Positions 24,267-33,113 of a stretch of 64,000 bases of DNA are shown in pieces. How positions within the stretch are numbered: the stretch's first letter is position 1; every line of letters begins with the position of its first letter. Under the pieces are notes generated by a model that worked only from the letters and a program-made list of their open reading frames with translations, had not been told where the DNA came from and did no database searches. This DNA is from Streptococcus oralis. Lineage in GTDB: Bacteria; Bacillota; Bacilli; Lactobacillales; Streptococcaceae. The position numbers and the translations under genes were made by a program. Location of the stretch: positions 1,328,001 to 1,392,000 of the forward strand of contig NZ_CP094226.1 in NCBI RefSeq assembly GCF_022749195.1. Direction: 5' to 3'.

Positions 24267-25052
24267 TTACGAACCGGCACTTTCGTAGGCATCCAAGCCC
24301 CTGTCCCAGAGTTTCAAAGAAATTGCAAAGAAGACAAGGGAAATCAGAATCAAACCACCAATGTTAAAGAGCCTATCCTTGTCCTGCAAGAAATAGCTAG
24401 CTGGATAGTAGGCCGTAAAGGCGAAAGGCACGATAAAGCTAATCAACCAACGAAGGAGCGAATTGTAAATGGAAATCGGATACTTTGCAAAGTCATTAAA
24501 CATATAAAAAATGTAAATCATGGCTCCTGACTGCTTGGTCCAAAAAGCGATACTGGCAGTCGCGATTTTCAGGGAAGTATAAATCAAGGTCGCAAAAGGA
24601 ATACAGACTAGGAAAATCAGGAATTTTGGAAGAGTCCAAGCAATGCTAGTCACCGTAGTCGCTAGCAGAATGCCTCCGACCAAAAGTTCGCCCAAGGCAT
24701 CAATCTGAAAGGTCTCAACTAGGATGTGAAAGAGAGGATTGATAGGACGCGTCAGATACTTATCAAATTCTCCTTTTCGCACCAAGCGTTGCCCCAGTGC
24801 CCAGAGATTGTCAAAAAAGAGATGGTCCAATCCCTTGGGAATCAAGGAAAAACCATAAATAAATGCAATCTCTTGAAAAGTCCAGCCTTCTAGAGATGGG
24901 ATGTGTTGAAAGAGTACATTGAGAAACAAGAGATTCAAGCCTTGAGTCAGAAAGACTCCTAACACACCAACCACAAAATCGACCTTGTATTCCATGATTT
25001 GCTTGATGTATTGTCTGATAAAAATCAGATGCATGCGTTGATATTTTTTCAT
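24267..25052 (-). CDS. ABC-2 type exporter permease (second permease)
   Basis: A 261-residue membrane protein with six predicted spans, ABC-2 fold. DKYLTRPINPLFH is the cytoplasmic motif between spans that is typical of the family often annotated as ABC-2 (DUF990-like) permeases. It lies one base from the preceding permease gene and shares an operon with an ATPase. Substrate unknown; such three-gene sets are usually exporters. Confidence 0.85.
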   Translation of the reverse strand: MKKYQRMHLIFIRQYIKQIMEYKVDFVVGVLGVFLTQGLNLLFLNVLFQHIPSLEGWTFQEIAFIYGFSLIPKGLDHLFFDNLWALGQRLVRKGEFDKYLTRPINPLFHILVETFQIDALGELLVGGILLATTVTSIAWTLPKFLIFLVCIPFATLIYTSLKIATASIAFWTKQSGAMIYIFYMFNDFAKYPISIYNSLLRWLISFIVPFAFTAYYPASYFLQDKDRLFNIGGLILISLVFFAISLKLWDRGLDAYESAGS

Positions 25053-25053
25053 C

Positions 25054-25872
25054 CTAACCTCCTTGAATGGTGATAAATGACTGGACTCGTTTCCAAATCA
25101 ACTGAGACAAGCCCACCATCACTAAGAGCCAGAAAACCTGTAGCAAGATAGCTTGAAGAATCTGATTGGCATCGTATTTCCCAACAATGATCATGACTGG
25201 AGTGTAAATCAAGGATGAAAAAGGCAAGAAGGACAAAACATCTGAAACAAGCTTTGGAAAGAAAGCCAAGGGAATCAGACTTCCAGACATAAAGGCCACT
25301 ATGGAAGTCTTGAGTAGATTGGAACCCCATAGATTTTTAAATACAAAGGCTGAAAATCCAAAGCAGATATTAAAGAAAAAGTTAATCAGATAGGCCAGCG
25401 TCAAGCTAAATAGATAAAGGGTAGTTAGCCCCAGCACTTCTACAATCCCTTGCCCAGAAAGGATTTTCATCAAGACAATCACACTCAAAAAAGGAAGTCC
25501 AACGCTGATAAAAATCAACCACTTAGATCCAAGCTCTGTAAAGAGGTACGAAGCCGCAAAATGCACTGGTCGCAGCAAGCGCATGATAATGGAACCATCC
25601 TTGACCTCCTCCCCAATCATAAAAGAGCTATCTGACCTGGTCAAAAGATTAGTCACAAAACTCATGATGATGTAGAGGGTGATATCTGCCATACTAAAGC
25701 CCTGAATCAAAGACTCCTGCGAGGAATCAAAGACAGCCTTCCAGAGATAAAAAGCCACAAAAGCTCCCATAACATCCCCAATCCGATAGAGAATAAAGTT
25801 GACTCGATAGCTAATCAACTCCTGAATCCCTGCATTGATAAAGGGTTTATAACGTCTCCACAATTTGACCAT
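25054..25872 (-). CDS. ABC-2 type exporter permease (first permease)
   Basis: A 272-residue permease with six hydrophobic segments and the cytoplasmic motif GSIIMRLLRPVHFAASYLF, parallel to the TRPINPLFH motif of its partner. The open frame extends 14 codons further upstream into the ATPase gene, but GAAAGGAGC precedes the ATG at 25872. It therefore follows the ATPase stop at 25874 directly. The heterodimer with the next gene should form the membrane channel. Confidence 0.85.
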   Translation of the reverse strand: MVKLWRRYKPFINAGIQELISYRVNFILYRIGDVMGAFVAFYLWKAVFDSSQESLIQGFSMADITLYIIMSFVTNLLTRSDSSFMIGEEVKDGSIIMRLLRPVHFAASYLFTELGSKWLIFISVGLPFLSVIVLMKILSGQGIVEVLGLTTLYLFSLTLAYLINFFFNICFGFSAFVFKNLWGSNLLKTSIVAFMSGSLIPLAFFPKLVSDVLSFLPFSSLIYTPVMIIVGKYDANQILQAILLQVFWLLVMVGLSQLIWKRVQSFITIQGG

Positions 25873-25873
25873 C

Positions 25874-26866
25874 TTAGAGCTCCTTTCGGTAGAAGCGACG
25901 GATAATATCCTCAATATCCGTATCCACCATTTTCAAATCGCGAATCTCAAAATCAGACAGAGTTTGCTTGATAATATCAGCTGACTGGTAGCGGGAACTA
26001 TCAAATTCAATATTGAGGCTATTTCCTTGTCTATCAATGGTCATATCAGGTAGGCCTTCATAGTGAGAGACGAGATGACTTTGACCTGGCACCAGTTCAA
26101 AGGAAAGAGTCTTCATCTTGCCAAAGGTTTCCTTGAGCTGGTTCACCGTTCCATCAAAAATCTCTTGCCCCTTGTCAATCATGAAAATCCGATCACAGAG
26201 TTGCTCAATATCACTCAGGTCGTGAGTGGTCAAGAGAATGGTTGTTTCTTCCTCCTGATTGATCTGGGTAATGGCCCGACGAATATTATCCTTGACCGAA
26301 ACGTCCAAACCAATGGTCGGCTCATCTAAAAAGAGAACCTTAGGATTGTGGAGCAATGAAGCCGCAATGTCCGCCCGCATCCGTTGGCCAAGTGAAAGAG
26401 TCCGCACGGGGTCTTTGATAAATTCCTTCAAATCCAAGACTTCATTCAAAAAGTCCATGCGCTTGTGAAAGAGCGAGTCCGGCACATCGTAAATTTCTTT
26501 TAAGACCGTGTAGGTCTCTTGCAGAGCCAAATCCCACCATAGCTGGGTGCGTTGTCCAAAGACCACACCAATATCCTTAACATAATCCTGACGATTGTCC
26601 TGCGGAATCTTGCCGTTAATCCGACAAAAACCAGATGTCGGTTTTAAAATCCCTGTCAGCATTTTGATGGTTGTTGACTTCCCAGCTCCATTGGCCCCGA
26701 TAAAGCCCAAAATTTGGCCTTTTGGAACTTCAAAGGTCAAATCCTTGACCGCTTCAAAGGTCTGCTTTTCAGGATGAATAAAGGAGCGCAAAGCCCCTTT
26801 TAACCCCGGCTCCTTTACTGTCTTCACAAAATTTTTCTGAAGATGTTCCACTTCTATCATTGCCAT
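25874..26866 (-). CDS. ABC-2 exporter ATP-binding protein
   Basis: A 330-residue ABC ATPase with Walker A GANGAGKSTT near 57-66, Q-loop VFGQRTQLWWD, signature LSLGQRMR near 158, Walker B VLFLDEPTIGLD and His switch LLTTHDLSD. The C-terminal extension of about 80 residues is usual for exporter ATPases with regulatory tails. It is the first gene of a three-gene operon, with a GGGAGATAGAT ribosome site. The region 26867-27064 upstream shows no further gene. Confidence 0.9.
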   Translation of the reverse strand: MAMIEVEHLQKNFVKTVKEPGLKGALRSFIHPEKQTFEAVKDLTFEVPKGQILGFIGANGAGKSTTIKMLTGILKPTSGFCRINGKIPQDNRQDYVKDIGVVFGQRTQLWWDLALQETYTVLKEIYDVPDSLFHKRMDFLNEVLDLKEFIKDPVRTLSLGQRMRADIAASLLHNPKVLFLDEPTIGLDVSVKDNIRRAITQINQEEETTILLTTHDLSDIEQLCDRIFMIDKGQEIFDGTVNQLKETFGKMKTLSFELVPGQSHLVSHYEGLPDMTIDRQGNSLNIEFDSSRYQSADIIKQTLSDFEIRDLKMVDTDIEDIIRRFYRKEL

Positions 26867-27064
26867 ATCTATCTCCCTATCGCAAGGAATAGCAACATTG
26901 TATTTTTGACTACAAAAATTCTAAATCCTTACTTTCTAAACCCTCTACATTTTATTATTACAGAAGGCTTTATACCAACCTATTATAGTCCAATAAAAAA
27001 TGGAATGCAAGCGTTTGCCCAAAGTTTATGGAATTGAAAATTTTTCTCTTAAAGTGATATTTTT

Positions 27065-27169
27065 ATACTCAATGAGAATCAAAGAGCAAACTAGGAAGCT
27101 AACCGCAGGCTGTACTTGAGTAAGGCAAGGTGAAGCTGACGTAGTTTGAATTTAATTTTCGAAGAGTAT
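27065..27169 (-). repeat. BOX element lacking boxB (boxA-boxC)
   Basis: A 105-base element. On the minus strand it begins ATACTCTTCGAAAAT, has CAGCTTCACCTTGCC and ends TAGCTTCCTAGTTTGCTCTT...CATTGAGTAT, the known BOX A and C ends of mitis-group streptococci. A near-identical element in the opposite orientation is at 43388-43492. It lies at the border of the accessory region. Confidence 0.9.
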
Positions 27170-27200
27170 TAGTCCAAAATTCTGGCTTAATAGTCTCCTT

Positions 27201-27276
27201 AAAACACCAAAAAAACCTGCCTGATGGGCAGGTTACGTATGTATTGTTCAGCTAGATTATGCTTTACCTTCTGAAC
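27201..27276 (-). repeat. Vestigial duplicate of the fba 3' end and terminator
   Basis: Bases 27224-27276 match 30731-30783 in 48 of 53 positions, including the last codons of fba (Ser-Glu-Gly-Lys-Ala-stop), its 3' untranslated region and the GGGCAGG terminator stem. It is too short to be a gene. It marks the far end of the 3.5-kb accessory segment, the intact fba end being the other. The T-rich hairpin is retained (AACCTGCCCATCAGGCAGGTT then TTTTT on the minus strand). Confidence 0.85.
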
Positions 27277-27568
27277 ATAAATCATTTATTTACTATACTT
27301 CCTCATACAATAAAAAGAGCTATATTCAGGTATTCTTCTACCCACACTGTATTAGAAATATGCTTCATTATTCCCTTTAGTTCTTAAAAAAGTTTGGCAA
27401 AATAGGGGCAAAATCTTAAGTTGAATTTGCCACAAAACATATGAGCTAATATGGTAGAGAGTTATCCTAATATATACAATACACCACGATCATTATATTA
27501 ATTTTTGTAGTACTACAATACTAGAATAATATGAAAAAATTTTTCTATAATTGATGGAGAAAGAAAAT
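27277..27568. other. AT-rich gene-free stretch of the accessory region
   Basis: About 290 bases without a supported gene, very AT-rich. The only point noted is the 12-mer GAATTTGCCACA at 27423-27434, which recurs in the same orientation at 29934-29945 on the other side of the 666-residue gene. Short decayed coding scraps are possible but not assignable. Confidence 0.5.
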
Positions 27569-27664
27569 ATGTTTCCTATAGTACATGATCAGTTTTCAGA
27601 CAACAAAAACTTCTTTTTACTATCTATTCCTCTATCAGTTTACTTTACTTCATTATTACCTTAG
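27569..27664 (+). CDS. Possible 31-residue peptide, convergent with the 666-residue gene
   Basis: ATG at 27569 preceded by GGAGAAAGAAAAT. It encodes 31 residues with a hydrophobic C-terminal half (FFLLSIPLSVYFTSLLP). Its stop overlaps the stop region of the large minus-strand gene (27661). No homologue is recognised. It could be chance in AT-rich DNA, a decayed gene end or a small membrane peptide; the ribosome-site spacing is the only positive sign. Confidence 0.25.
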   Translation: MFPIVHDQFSDNKNFFLLSIPLSVYFTSLLP

Positions 27665-29661
27665 AATAAATAGATATTTTCATTTTCCAATATTACTTTA
27701 ATACTGCTTAATTCTTTTTCAATTTTATGTTTATTATCTTCTTTAAAATCATAAAGCGAGGCCGATCTATTATCATAACTACATAATAGCAATCTGACAA
27801 CAAAATATCTATCTAAGCTAAAATTACTTCTAGTCCCATCTTCACCAAGCTTCATAAATTCTTCATACAAATTTTCATCAAATGGTTTAAATATTGACTC
27901 CCACATCCATTTAATAAATTTTTTAGAAATAAATTGAGACACCATTAGATTTTCACATAACTTACATAAAAATTCTGATTCTCTTAAATCTTCGATGTTT
28001 TCTTTCATATATTGTCTATGAATAGATTTTTTCCATATTTTAAATTCTTCAATCTTCATTACTTCTTTATGAGACCGTTCTGAATGAGCTAGACAGAAAA
28101 TCAATACAAAAATAATATCCTCTAATTTCATAAACATCAAAAGATAGTCTATAGCATTATCATCAAACAAATCTTGGCTATATCCTCCATTCAATAAAAT
28201 ATTTTTACTATGATTAACCCGTTTGTTCATGAGATATACTGGCATGTGCTCATCACTCATCATTTTTGAGAATAAATCAATAAAATTGTTATCTTTATCT
28301 TTGCTATCAATAGTCCATGAAAAAAGAATTGAAAAAATATCTGAAAAATACGTGCTATTTTTTCCTTTTTTATCAATCTCATTCAAAACATTCAATAAAT
28401 CCATCATATCTTTAGGATTTTTCAGCTGATTTAAAAAGTTAATATCCTTTACTCTTTCTATCATTACTAAATATATCCTATAAATACAATAATTCCTTTT
28501 TAGATCATCTTGATTTGATTTATGAATTCCAAACGGCAATCTAAAACCATTTATATCTTCATTGCAGATTTGCCAAAAAATATCTTGATAATCTTCACTA
28601 TCATAAAAGTTATTTTCTATATCATGTAATTTCCATAAATCTATTATTGCAAGATTTACAATTTCTGTAGGCATTACCTTTAAACGATTTAAGATACTCC
28701 ACTTGTGTATATAATACCAGTAAATAATGTCTAGATTTCTTTTAAGTAAAATAGCATGAACTATATACCTTATTTTTTTATTTTCTTCAGTTTCATAATA
28801 CTTCTTTATTCTTTTTATTAAAGCGTCTATTTTTTCTGATTCACAATGAAATGCAAGATTATAGAATTTATGTAATTCTTCTTCATTTGAACTAACATCT
28901 GTACCCCTATTTATAATGTAATCAATTACTCTTTCAATTTTAAATTGTAAGTCATCCTCTAATCCTACCATTGGTCTTACTATAGTTTTAAAACTAAAAA
29001 TGTTATTGAATAGGTTTTTAAAAGACTGTTCAATTTCTGCTCTTATTTTTAATTCTTCATATAAATTAGTAGTTTTATATAAATAACTTTGTGAAAAGGT
29101 TTTACTTGATAATGCTACTGACTCTATCAAAAGCGCCGTACAATAAGTTGAAATGACCACAAACGCAGAAAGCCAAATCACTTTAATATATTCTATAATT
29201 TCATTTACACTCTTGAATACATTATTTAATATTTCGAAATTGAATTTCAACTGTGAACAGATAACAATGATTGGGAAACTAGCGATCAGCCAAAATAGAA
29301 GGGTAACCGGGAGTTCATTAAATCTTCTTAACCAGAAATTATCATGAAATTTTATTTTCTTTATATTGTACCCTAAATAGAAATTATCTTTATTATCAAT
29401 ATCAACTGTCTGTCTCTCTAGAAAACTTGATATAAATATCATTATTGAAACTAGACCAACTGACATCAAAAACATATCTTTACCTTCTAATTGAATAGAA
29501 ACGTTTCCTACTATCAAGAATGATGATAGTAACAATGTTATCCAAATCGCAATATTTTTAATTGGATGTATTACAACTCCAATAATAAAACCAACTAAAT
29601 TGCCAATTTTTCTTAAACAAAATGATGATACAACTAATAATTTATCAAATAAAATATCCAT
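27661..29661 (-). CDS. Unrecognised 666-residue membrane protein of the accessory region
   Basis: I do not recognise this protein. It has two N-terminal hydrophobic hairpins (about 35-75: IWITLLLSSFLIVG and FLMSVGLVSIMIFISS; about 118-137 and 161-182: VTLLFWLIASFPIIVICS and VIWLSAFVVISTYCTALL), then about 480 mainly helical, highly charged cytoplasmic residues with no nucleotide-binding, nuclease or transporter motif that I can see. Codon use is far more AT-rich than in the neighbours, which suggests acquisition. It is the only intact gene between the two copies of the fba 3' end. A single-gene defence or envelope factor is possible but unproven. Confidence 0.85.
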   Translation of the reverse strand: MDILFDKLLVVSSFCLRKIGNLVGFIIGVVIHPIKNIAIWITLLLSSFLIVGNVSIQLEGKDMFLMSVGLVSIMIFISSFLERQTVDIDNKDNFYLGYNIKKIKFHDNFWLRRFNELPVTLLFWLIASFPIIVICSQLKFNFEILNNVFKSVNEIIEYIKVIWLSAFVVISTYCTALLIESVALSSKTFSQSYLYKTTNLYEELKIRAEIEQSFKNLFNNIFSFKTIVRPMVGLEDDLQFKIERVIDYIINRGTDVSSNEEELHKFYNLAFHCESEKIDALIKRIKKYYETEENKKIRYIVHAILLKRNLDIIYWYYIHKWSILNRLKVMPTEIVNLAIIDLWKLHDIENNFYDSEDYQDIFWQICNEDINGFRLPFGIHKSNQDDLKRNYCIYRIYLVMIERVKDINFLNQLKNPKDMMDLLNVLNEIDKKGKNSTYFSDIFSILFSWTIDSKDKDNNFIDLFSKMMSDEHMPVYLMNKRVNHSKNILLNGGYSQDLFDDNAIDYLLMFMKLEDIIFVLIFCLAHSERSHKEVMKIEEFKIWKKSIHRQYMKENIEDLRESEFLCKLCENLMVSQFISKKFIKWMWESIFKPFDENLYEEFMKLGEDGTRSNFSLDRYFVVRLLLCSYDNRSASLYDFKEDNKHKIEKELSSIKVILENENIYLF

Positions 29662-30008
29662 AATACTTTACTATCCCCCTAAAGAACTATTATATTTGCT
29701 ACTAATATTAAATGAGCATTCATAAAAAACGAAAACTACTATTTATAAATCTAAGAAACAAGCACCTTTATTATATCATAACAAACATATGTTTTTTGCA
29801 TTAAATCTACAAACTCATAAAAATGTAACTATTATACTTAGGTTTCAGAAAGAAATAAAATAAGTGCCAGAATTACCTGTCTTAAACTTGTAAAATTACT
29901 TTGATATAATGGAAATGGAATAAGCAAATGTAAGAATTTGCCACATTATTTTTAGTGCCTCTATCTCCAATTTTATTAATTGCCTGTTCTAACCAATCAA
30001 GTAATTCT
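29662..30008. other. Non-coding AT-rich stretch with a decayed reading-frame end
   Basis: Between the 666-residue gene and the IS630 remnant. On the minus strand, about 30020 to 29880, an open frame without a start reads SPSKELLDWLEQAINKIG then DRGTKNNVANS and runs to a stop. It looks like the C-terminal end of a lost protein cut by the insertion sequence. The 12-mer GAATTTGCCACA at 29934-29945 lies in it. Nothing else is seen. Confidence 0.45.
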
Positions 30009-30533
30009 TTAGATGGTGAATACTATAGTCAATTGAAACAAGAACAAGACAAAAGAGCCTCTAAAAAAGGTATTACAACTTGGTAATACCTTTTTGAGGT
30101 GCTTTGCGATATAAGCCCATGTTTTCTCAATAGGATTGTACTCAGGTGAGTAGGGAGGAAGAGGTAAAATTTTATGCCCAAACTCTTCACATAAGAGCTC
30201 TAGCTTACCCATTCTATGGAATCTTGCATTGTCCATAATAATAACTAATGGTGTATTTAATATTGGTAGGAGAAACTTCTGAAACCAAGCTTCAAAAAAG
30301 TCGCTCGTCATCGTCTCTTCGTAAGTCATTGGAGCGATTAACTCACTATTTGTTAGACCTACAACCAAAGAAATCCTCTGATACCTTCTTCCATACACTT
30401 CACCTCCTATTAACTGATCTTTTAATAAGCGATCGTATTCTCGATAAAAATAAGTATCGAATCCCGTTTCATCAATATAAACAGGTGCTAAGTGCTTTAA
30501 ACTATTAATTTTTTTGAAAGTTCTATCATTCAT
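30009..30533 (-). pseudogene. IS630-Spn1-like transposase (second half), truncated and frameshifted
   Basis: This segment encodes the DDE catalytic half of an IS630 family transposase: YIDETGFD, IIMDNARFH and SPEYNPIEKTWA supply the D, D and E. The first ORF of the element is missing upstream. Near codon 155 an extra base changes the usual ending LLSCSCFN into an unrelated tail; the old ending can be read in the next frame. Inside the coding end a hairpin (GGTATTAC/GTAATACC with A/T runs, 30064-30095) is present. The element is therefore inactive by itself. Confidence 0.85.
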
Positions 30534-30714
30534 TTAGCTACTCAGCATTCCTAAAAAATTAGATGTTCCAATTTACTTTGGGAAAGACAGTGATTTCCTT
30601 TGAAAACAGGCGTAAAGTTATTATATTCGTTCGCCAAGGGTAGTCTTAGAATAATTACATTAATTTAGCAACTTTGGATATAGTAGTCTTAAGTATATTC
30701 TCTATAAAAGAAAA

Positions 30715-30742
30715 CACAAAAACCCACCCAATGGGCAGGTTC
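30715..30742 (-). terminator. Terminator of fba
   Basis: AACC-TG-CCC ATT GGG-TG-GGTT hairpin followed by TTTTG on the minus strand. The 230 bases between it and the IS remnant show no gene. Confidence 0.8.
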
Positions 30743-30763
30743 TTTCTGTATTGTTCAGCTAGA

Positions 30764-31645
30764 TTACGCTTTACCTTCTGAACCGAATACGTCGATACGT
30801 TCTTCAACTGATGCTTGGATAGCTTTTACACCGTCAGCCAAGAATTTACGTGGGTCGAAGAGTTTCTTCTTGTCGTATTCTGCTTCGTTTGCTTCGTAGT
30901 CACGAGCAAATTTACGAGTTGCGTTAGCGAATGCGATTTGGCATTCAGTGTTAACGTTAACTTTCGCAACACCAAGTTTGATAGCTGCTTGGATTTGGTC
31001 ATCAGGAATACCTGAACCACCGTGCAATACGATTGGGAAGCCTGGAAGAGCTTCTGTCAATTTCTTCAAGTGGTCAAGGTCAAGACCTTCCCAGTTTGCT
31101 GGGTATGGACCGTGGATGTTACCGATACCAGCTGCCAAGAAGTCGATACCAGTTGCAACCATTGCTTTAGCGTCTTCGATTGGAGCCAATTCACCTTTAC
31201 CAATGATACCGTCTTCTTCACCACCGATAGTACCAACTTCAGCTTCTACTGAGATACCTTTAGCGTGTGCTTTTTCAACAACGTCTTTAGCCAATTTAAG
31301 GTTTTCTTCAACTGGAAGGTGTGAACCGTCAAACATGATTGAAGTGTAACCAACTTCGATACACTCAAGTGCATCTTCGTAGTGACCGTGGTCAAGGTGG
31401 ATAGCTACTGGTACAGTGATACCCATTGACTCAACAAGGTTAGCGATCAAGTTGCGAGCAACTTTGTAACCACCCATGTATTTAGCAGCACCCATTGAAG
31501 TTTGGATCAAAACTGGAGCTTTTTTAGCTTCTGCTGCACGCAAGATAGCTTGAGTCCACTCAAGGTTGTTTGTGTTAAATCCACCAACTGCATAACCGTT
31601 GTCACGAGCTGCTTGGACAAATTTTTCTGCTGAAACGATTGCCAT
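30764..31645 (-). CDS. fba: Class II fructose-bisphosphate aldolase
   Basis: A 293-residue zinc aldolase of glycolysis, cleaving fructose 1,6-bisphosphate to triose phosphates. Zinc and catalytic motifs are visible: HLDHGHYEDALE near 83-94, EVGTIGGEEDG near 136-146, VLHGGSGIPDD near 206 and VNVNTECQIA near 230. Length is typical. Codon use is strongly biased, as in highly expressed genes. AGGAGGCC precedes the ATG. Its 3' end was duplicated at 27201-27276. Confidence 0.97.
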   Translation of the reverse strand: MAIVSAEKFVQAARDNGYAVGGFNTNNLEWTQAILRAAEAKKAPVLIQTSMGAAKYMGGYKVARNLIANLVESMGITVPVAIHLDHGHYEDALECIEVGYTSIMFDGSHLPVEENLKLAKDVVEKAHAKGISVEAEVGTIGGEEDGIIGKGELAPIEDAKAMVATGIDFLAAGIGNIHGPYPANWEGLDLDHLKKLTEALPGFPIVLHGGSGIPDDQIQAAIKLGVAKVNVNTECQIAFANATRKFARDYEANEAEYDKKKLFDPRKFLADGVKAIQASVEERIDVFGSEGKA

Positions 31646-31784
31646 TTGTCAGGCCTCCTATATATTTTTTGGGACATCCCATTTACATTGTTCATTTTAT
31701 CACTTTTTGATAAAAAAAGCTAGTTTTTCCCATACTTTAGATTGAATTTCTTCCAACTCAACCAATGTAAACCCTTTCTTTCCC

Positions 31785-33113
31785 TTAGTCTTGAGCGACT
31801 TTAGGATAAGACATGAAGAAGGTCAAACGATCATCTTGCATCTCAAAATGATAAGGTAATTTCTCGTGTTCTAATAAACTTTTGACCACAAAGAGTCCCA
31901 TCCCCGAACCCTTGGCCTTGCGACTAGCATTTTCAGAAAAAGACTTGGCCAATTTTTCTTGTTCTTCAGGACTACAGCTATTCTCGATAAAGAGTTCCCC
32001 TTCTCTTTCACCAATTCGGACCAAGCCACCTGGAGTGGAGTGCTTGATAGCATTACTGATGAGATTAGATAGGATTAGTTTCATGACAGATGGGTTTATG
32101 TAAGCCTGCTGATGGGTTAGGCTAATGTCTACATGAAGTTCTCTCTCCTTGGCTAGCAAGGCATAATCCTTAACCAGAGTTTGCGTCATCTGAAGGAGGT
32201 CAACCTCTTCTTTCTCCTCTCGAATTTCCTGCACAGAAGAGAGAGAAAGTATCTGGAGAACGTGGTGACTGAGGTCGTCCACAATCCCCAAGGCAACTTC
32301 AAGATAGTGGTCTCTATCCTTGTAACGACCAATATTTTCTTTCATATTTTCGATTAGGATTTTGAGACTAGCCAGAGGGGTTTTCAGTTCATGAGAGGCC
32401 CCTCGTAGGAACTCAACCTTCATCTTCTCCAGCTGGAGAATAGCTTCATTCTTGTCATGCAAGTCCGCAATGACAGTCAAGAGATGCTGGTAAAGGCTAT
32501 TGATTTGTTCCTTGAGATCACCTATCTCATCCTTAGAATCCACGCGCAACCGTACTTGAGCATCCAGTTCCATCATCCGACGGGTCACCCGCTTGATTTC
32601 CAAAATCGGGGCAACAATGGTCCGAGCATAGATGTAGGCCACCAAGAGGGAAATCAGAAAGGATGCCAACAAGGTATAGGGGAGAAATTGGAGACTAATC
32701 TGCTCTGCTTCTTTTTGCAAATCCATGGAAGCTAGAAACTGAAGAGTCATAGTGCTACCATCTTGCGTTTTCACCTCGCGCTCCTCGATAAAGAGAGAAG
32801 TAGTTTGACGGTCCATATCTAGAGGAAAGCCGTCCTTGACCTCTAACTTGTCCTCGGTCATCTCTCCCTTGACAGCTCCTTTGATATCACTGGTCTGGGA
32901 ATACAAATCCAACACTTGCTCGATATTTTGCCTATCCTTTCCATCTAGGGACTGAGCAATGGCTGTCGCTTTCTGGCCAATGGTTTCCTGACGGTGGCTC
33001 AGATAAGTAGAGGGAAAGAGAAAATAAATGGCTAAATGAAGACAAATAACCAGAACACTAAAAATCGAGAAGGTATAGATAAATATCTTTGTAAATAAAC
33101 CTGTTCGTTTCAT
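31785..33113 (-). CDS. vncS: Sensor histidine kinase VncS
   Basis: A 442-residue membrane kinase. Span 1 about 8-32, an extracellular sensor region to about 140, span 2 about 145-165, a HAMP-like linker, then the HisKA domain with phospho-acceptor His241 (GASHELKTPLASLK) and a HATPase_c domain (LSNLISNAIKHSTPGG; KAKGSGMGLFVVKSLLE). Its start overlaps the end of vncR by four bases. Next to the vex genes, as in pneumococci where VncRS has been linked to responses to vancomycin and autolysis. Confidence 0.93.
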   Translation of the reverse strand: MKRTGLFTKIFIYTFSIFSVLVICLHLAIYFLFPSTYLSHRQETIGQKATAIAQSLDGKDRQNIEQVLDLYSQTSDIKGAVKGEMTEDKLEVKDGFPLDMDRQTTSLFIEEREVKTQDGSTMTLQFLASMDLQKEAEQISLQFLPYTLLASFLISLLVAYIYARTIVAPILEIKRVTRRMMELDAQVRLRVDSKDEIGDLKEQINSLYQHLLTVIADLHDKNEAILQLEKMKVEFLRGASHELKTPLASLKILIENMKENIGRYKDRDHYLEVALGIVDDLSHHVLQILSLSSVQEIREEKEEVDLLQMTQTLVKDYALLAKERELHVDISLTHQQAYINPSVMKLILSNLISNAIKHSTPGGLVRIGEREGELFIENSCSPEEQEKLAKSFSENASRKAKGSGMGLFVVKSLLEHEKLPYHFEMQDDRLTFFMSYPKVAQD

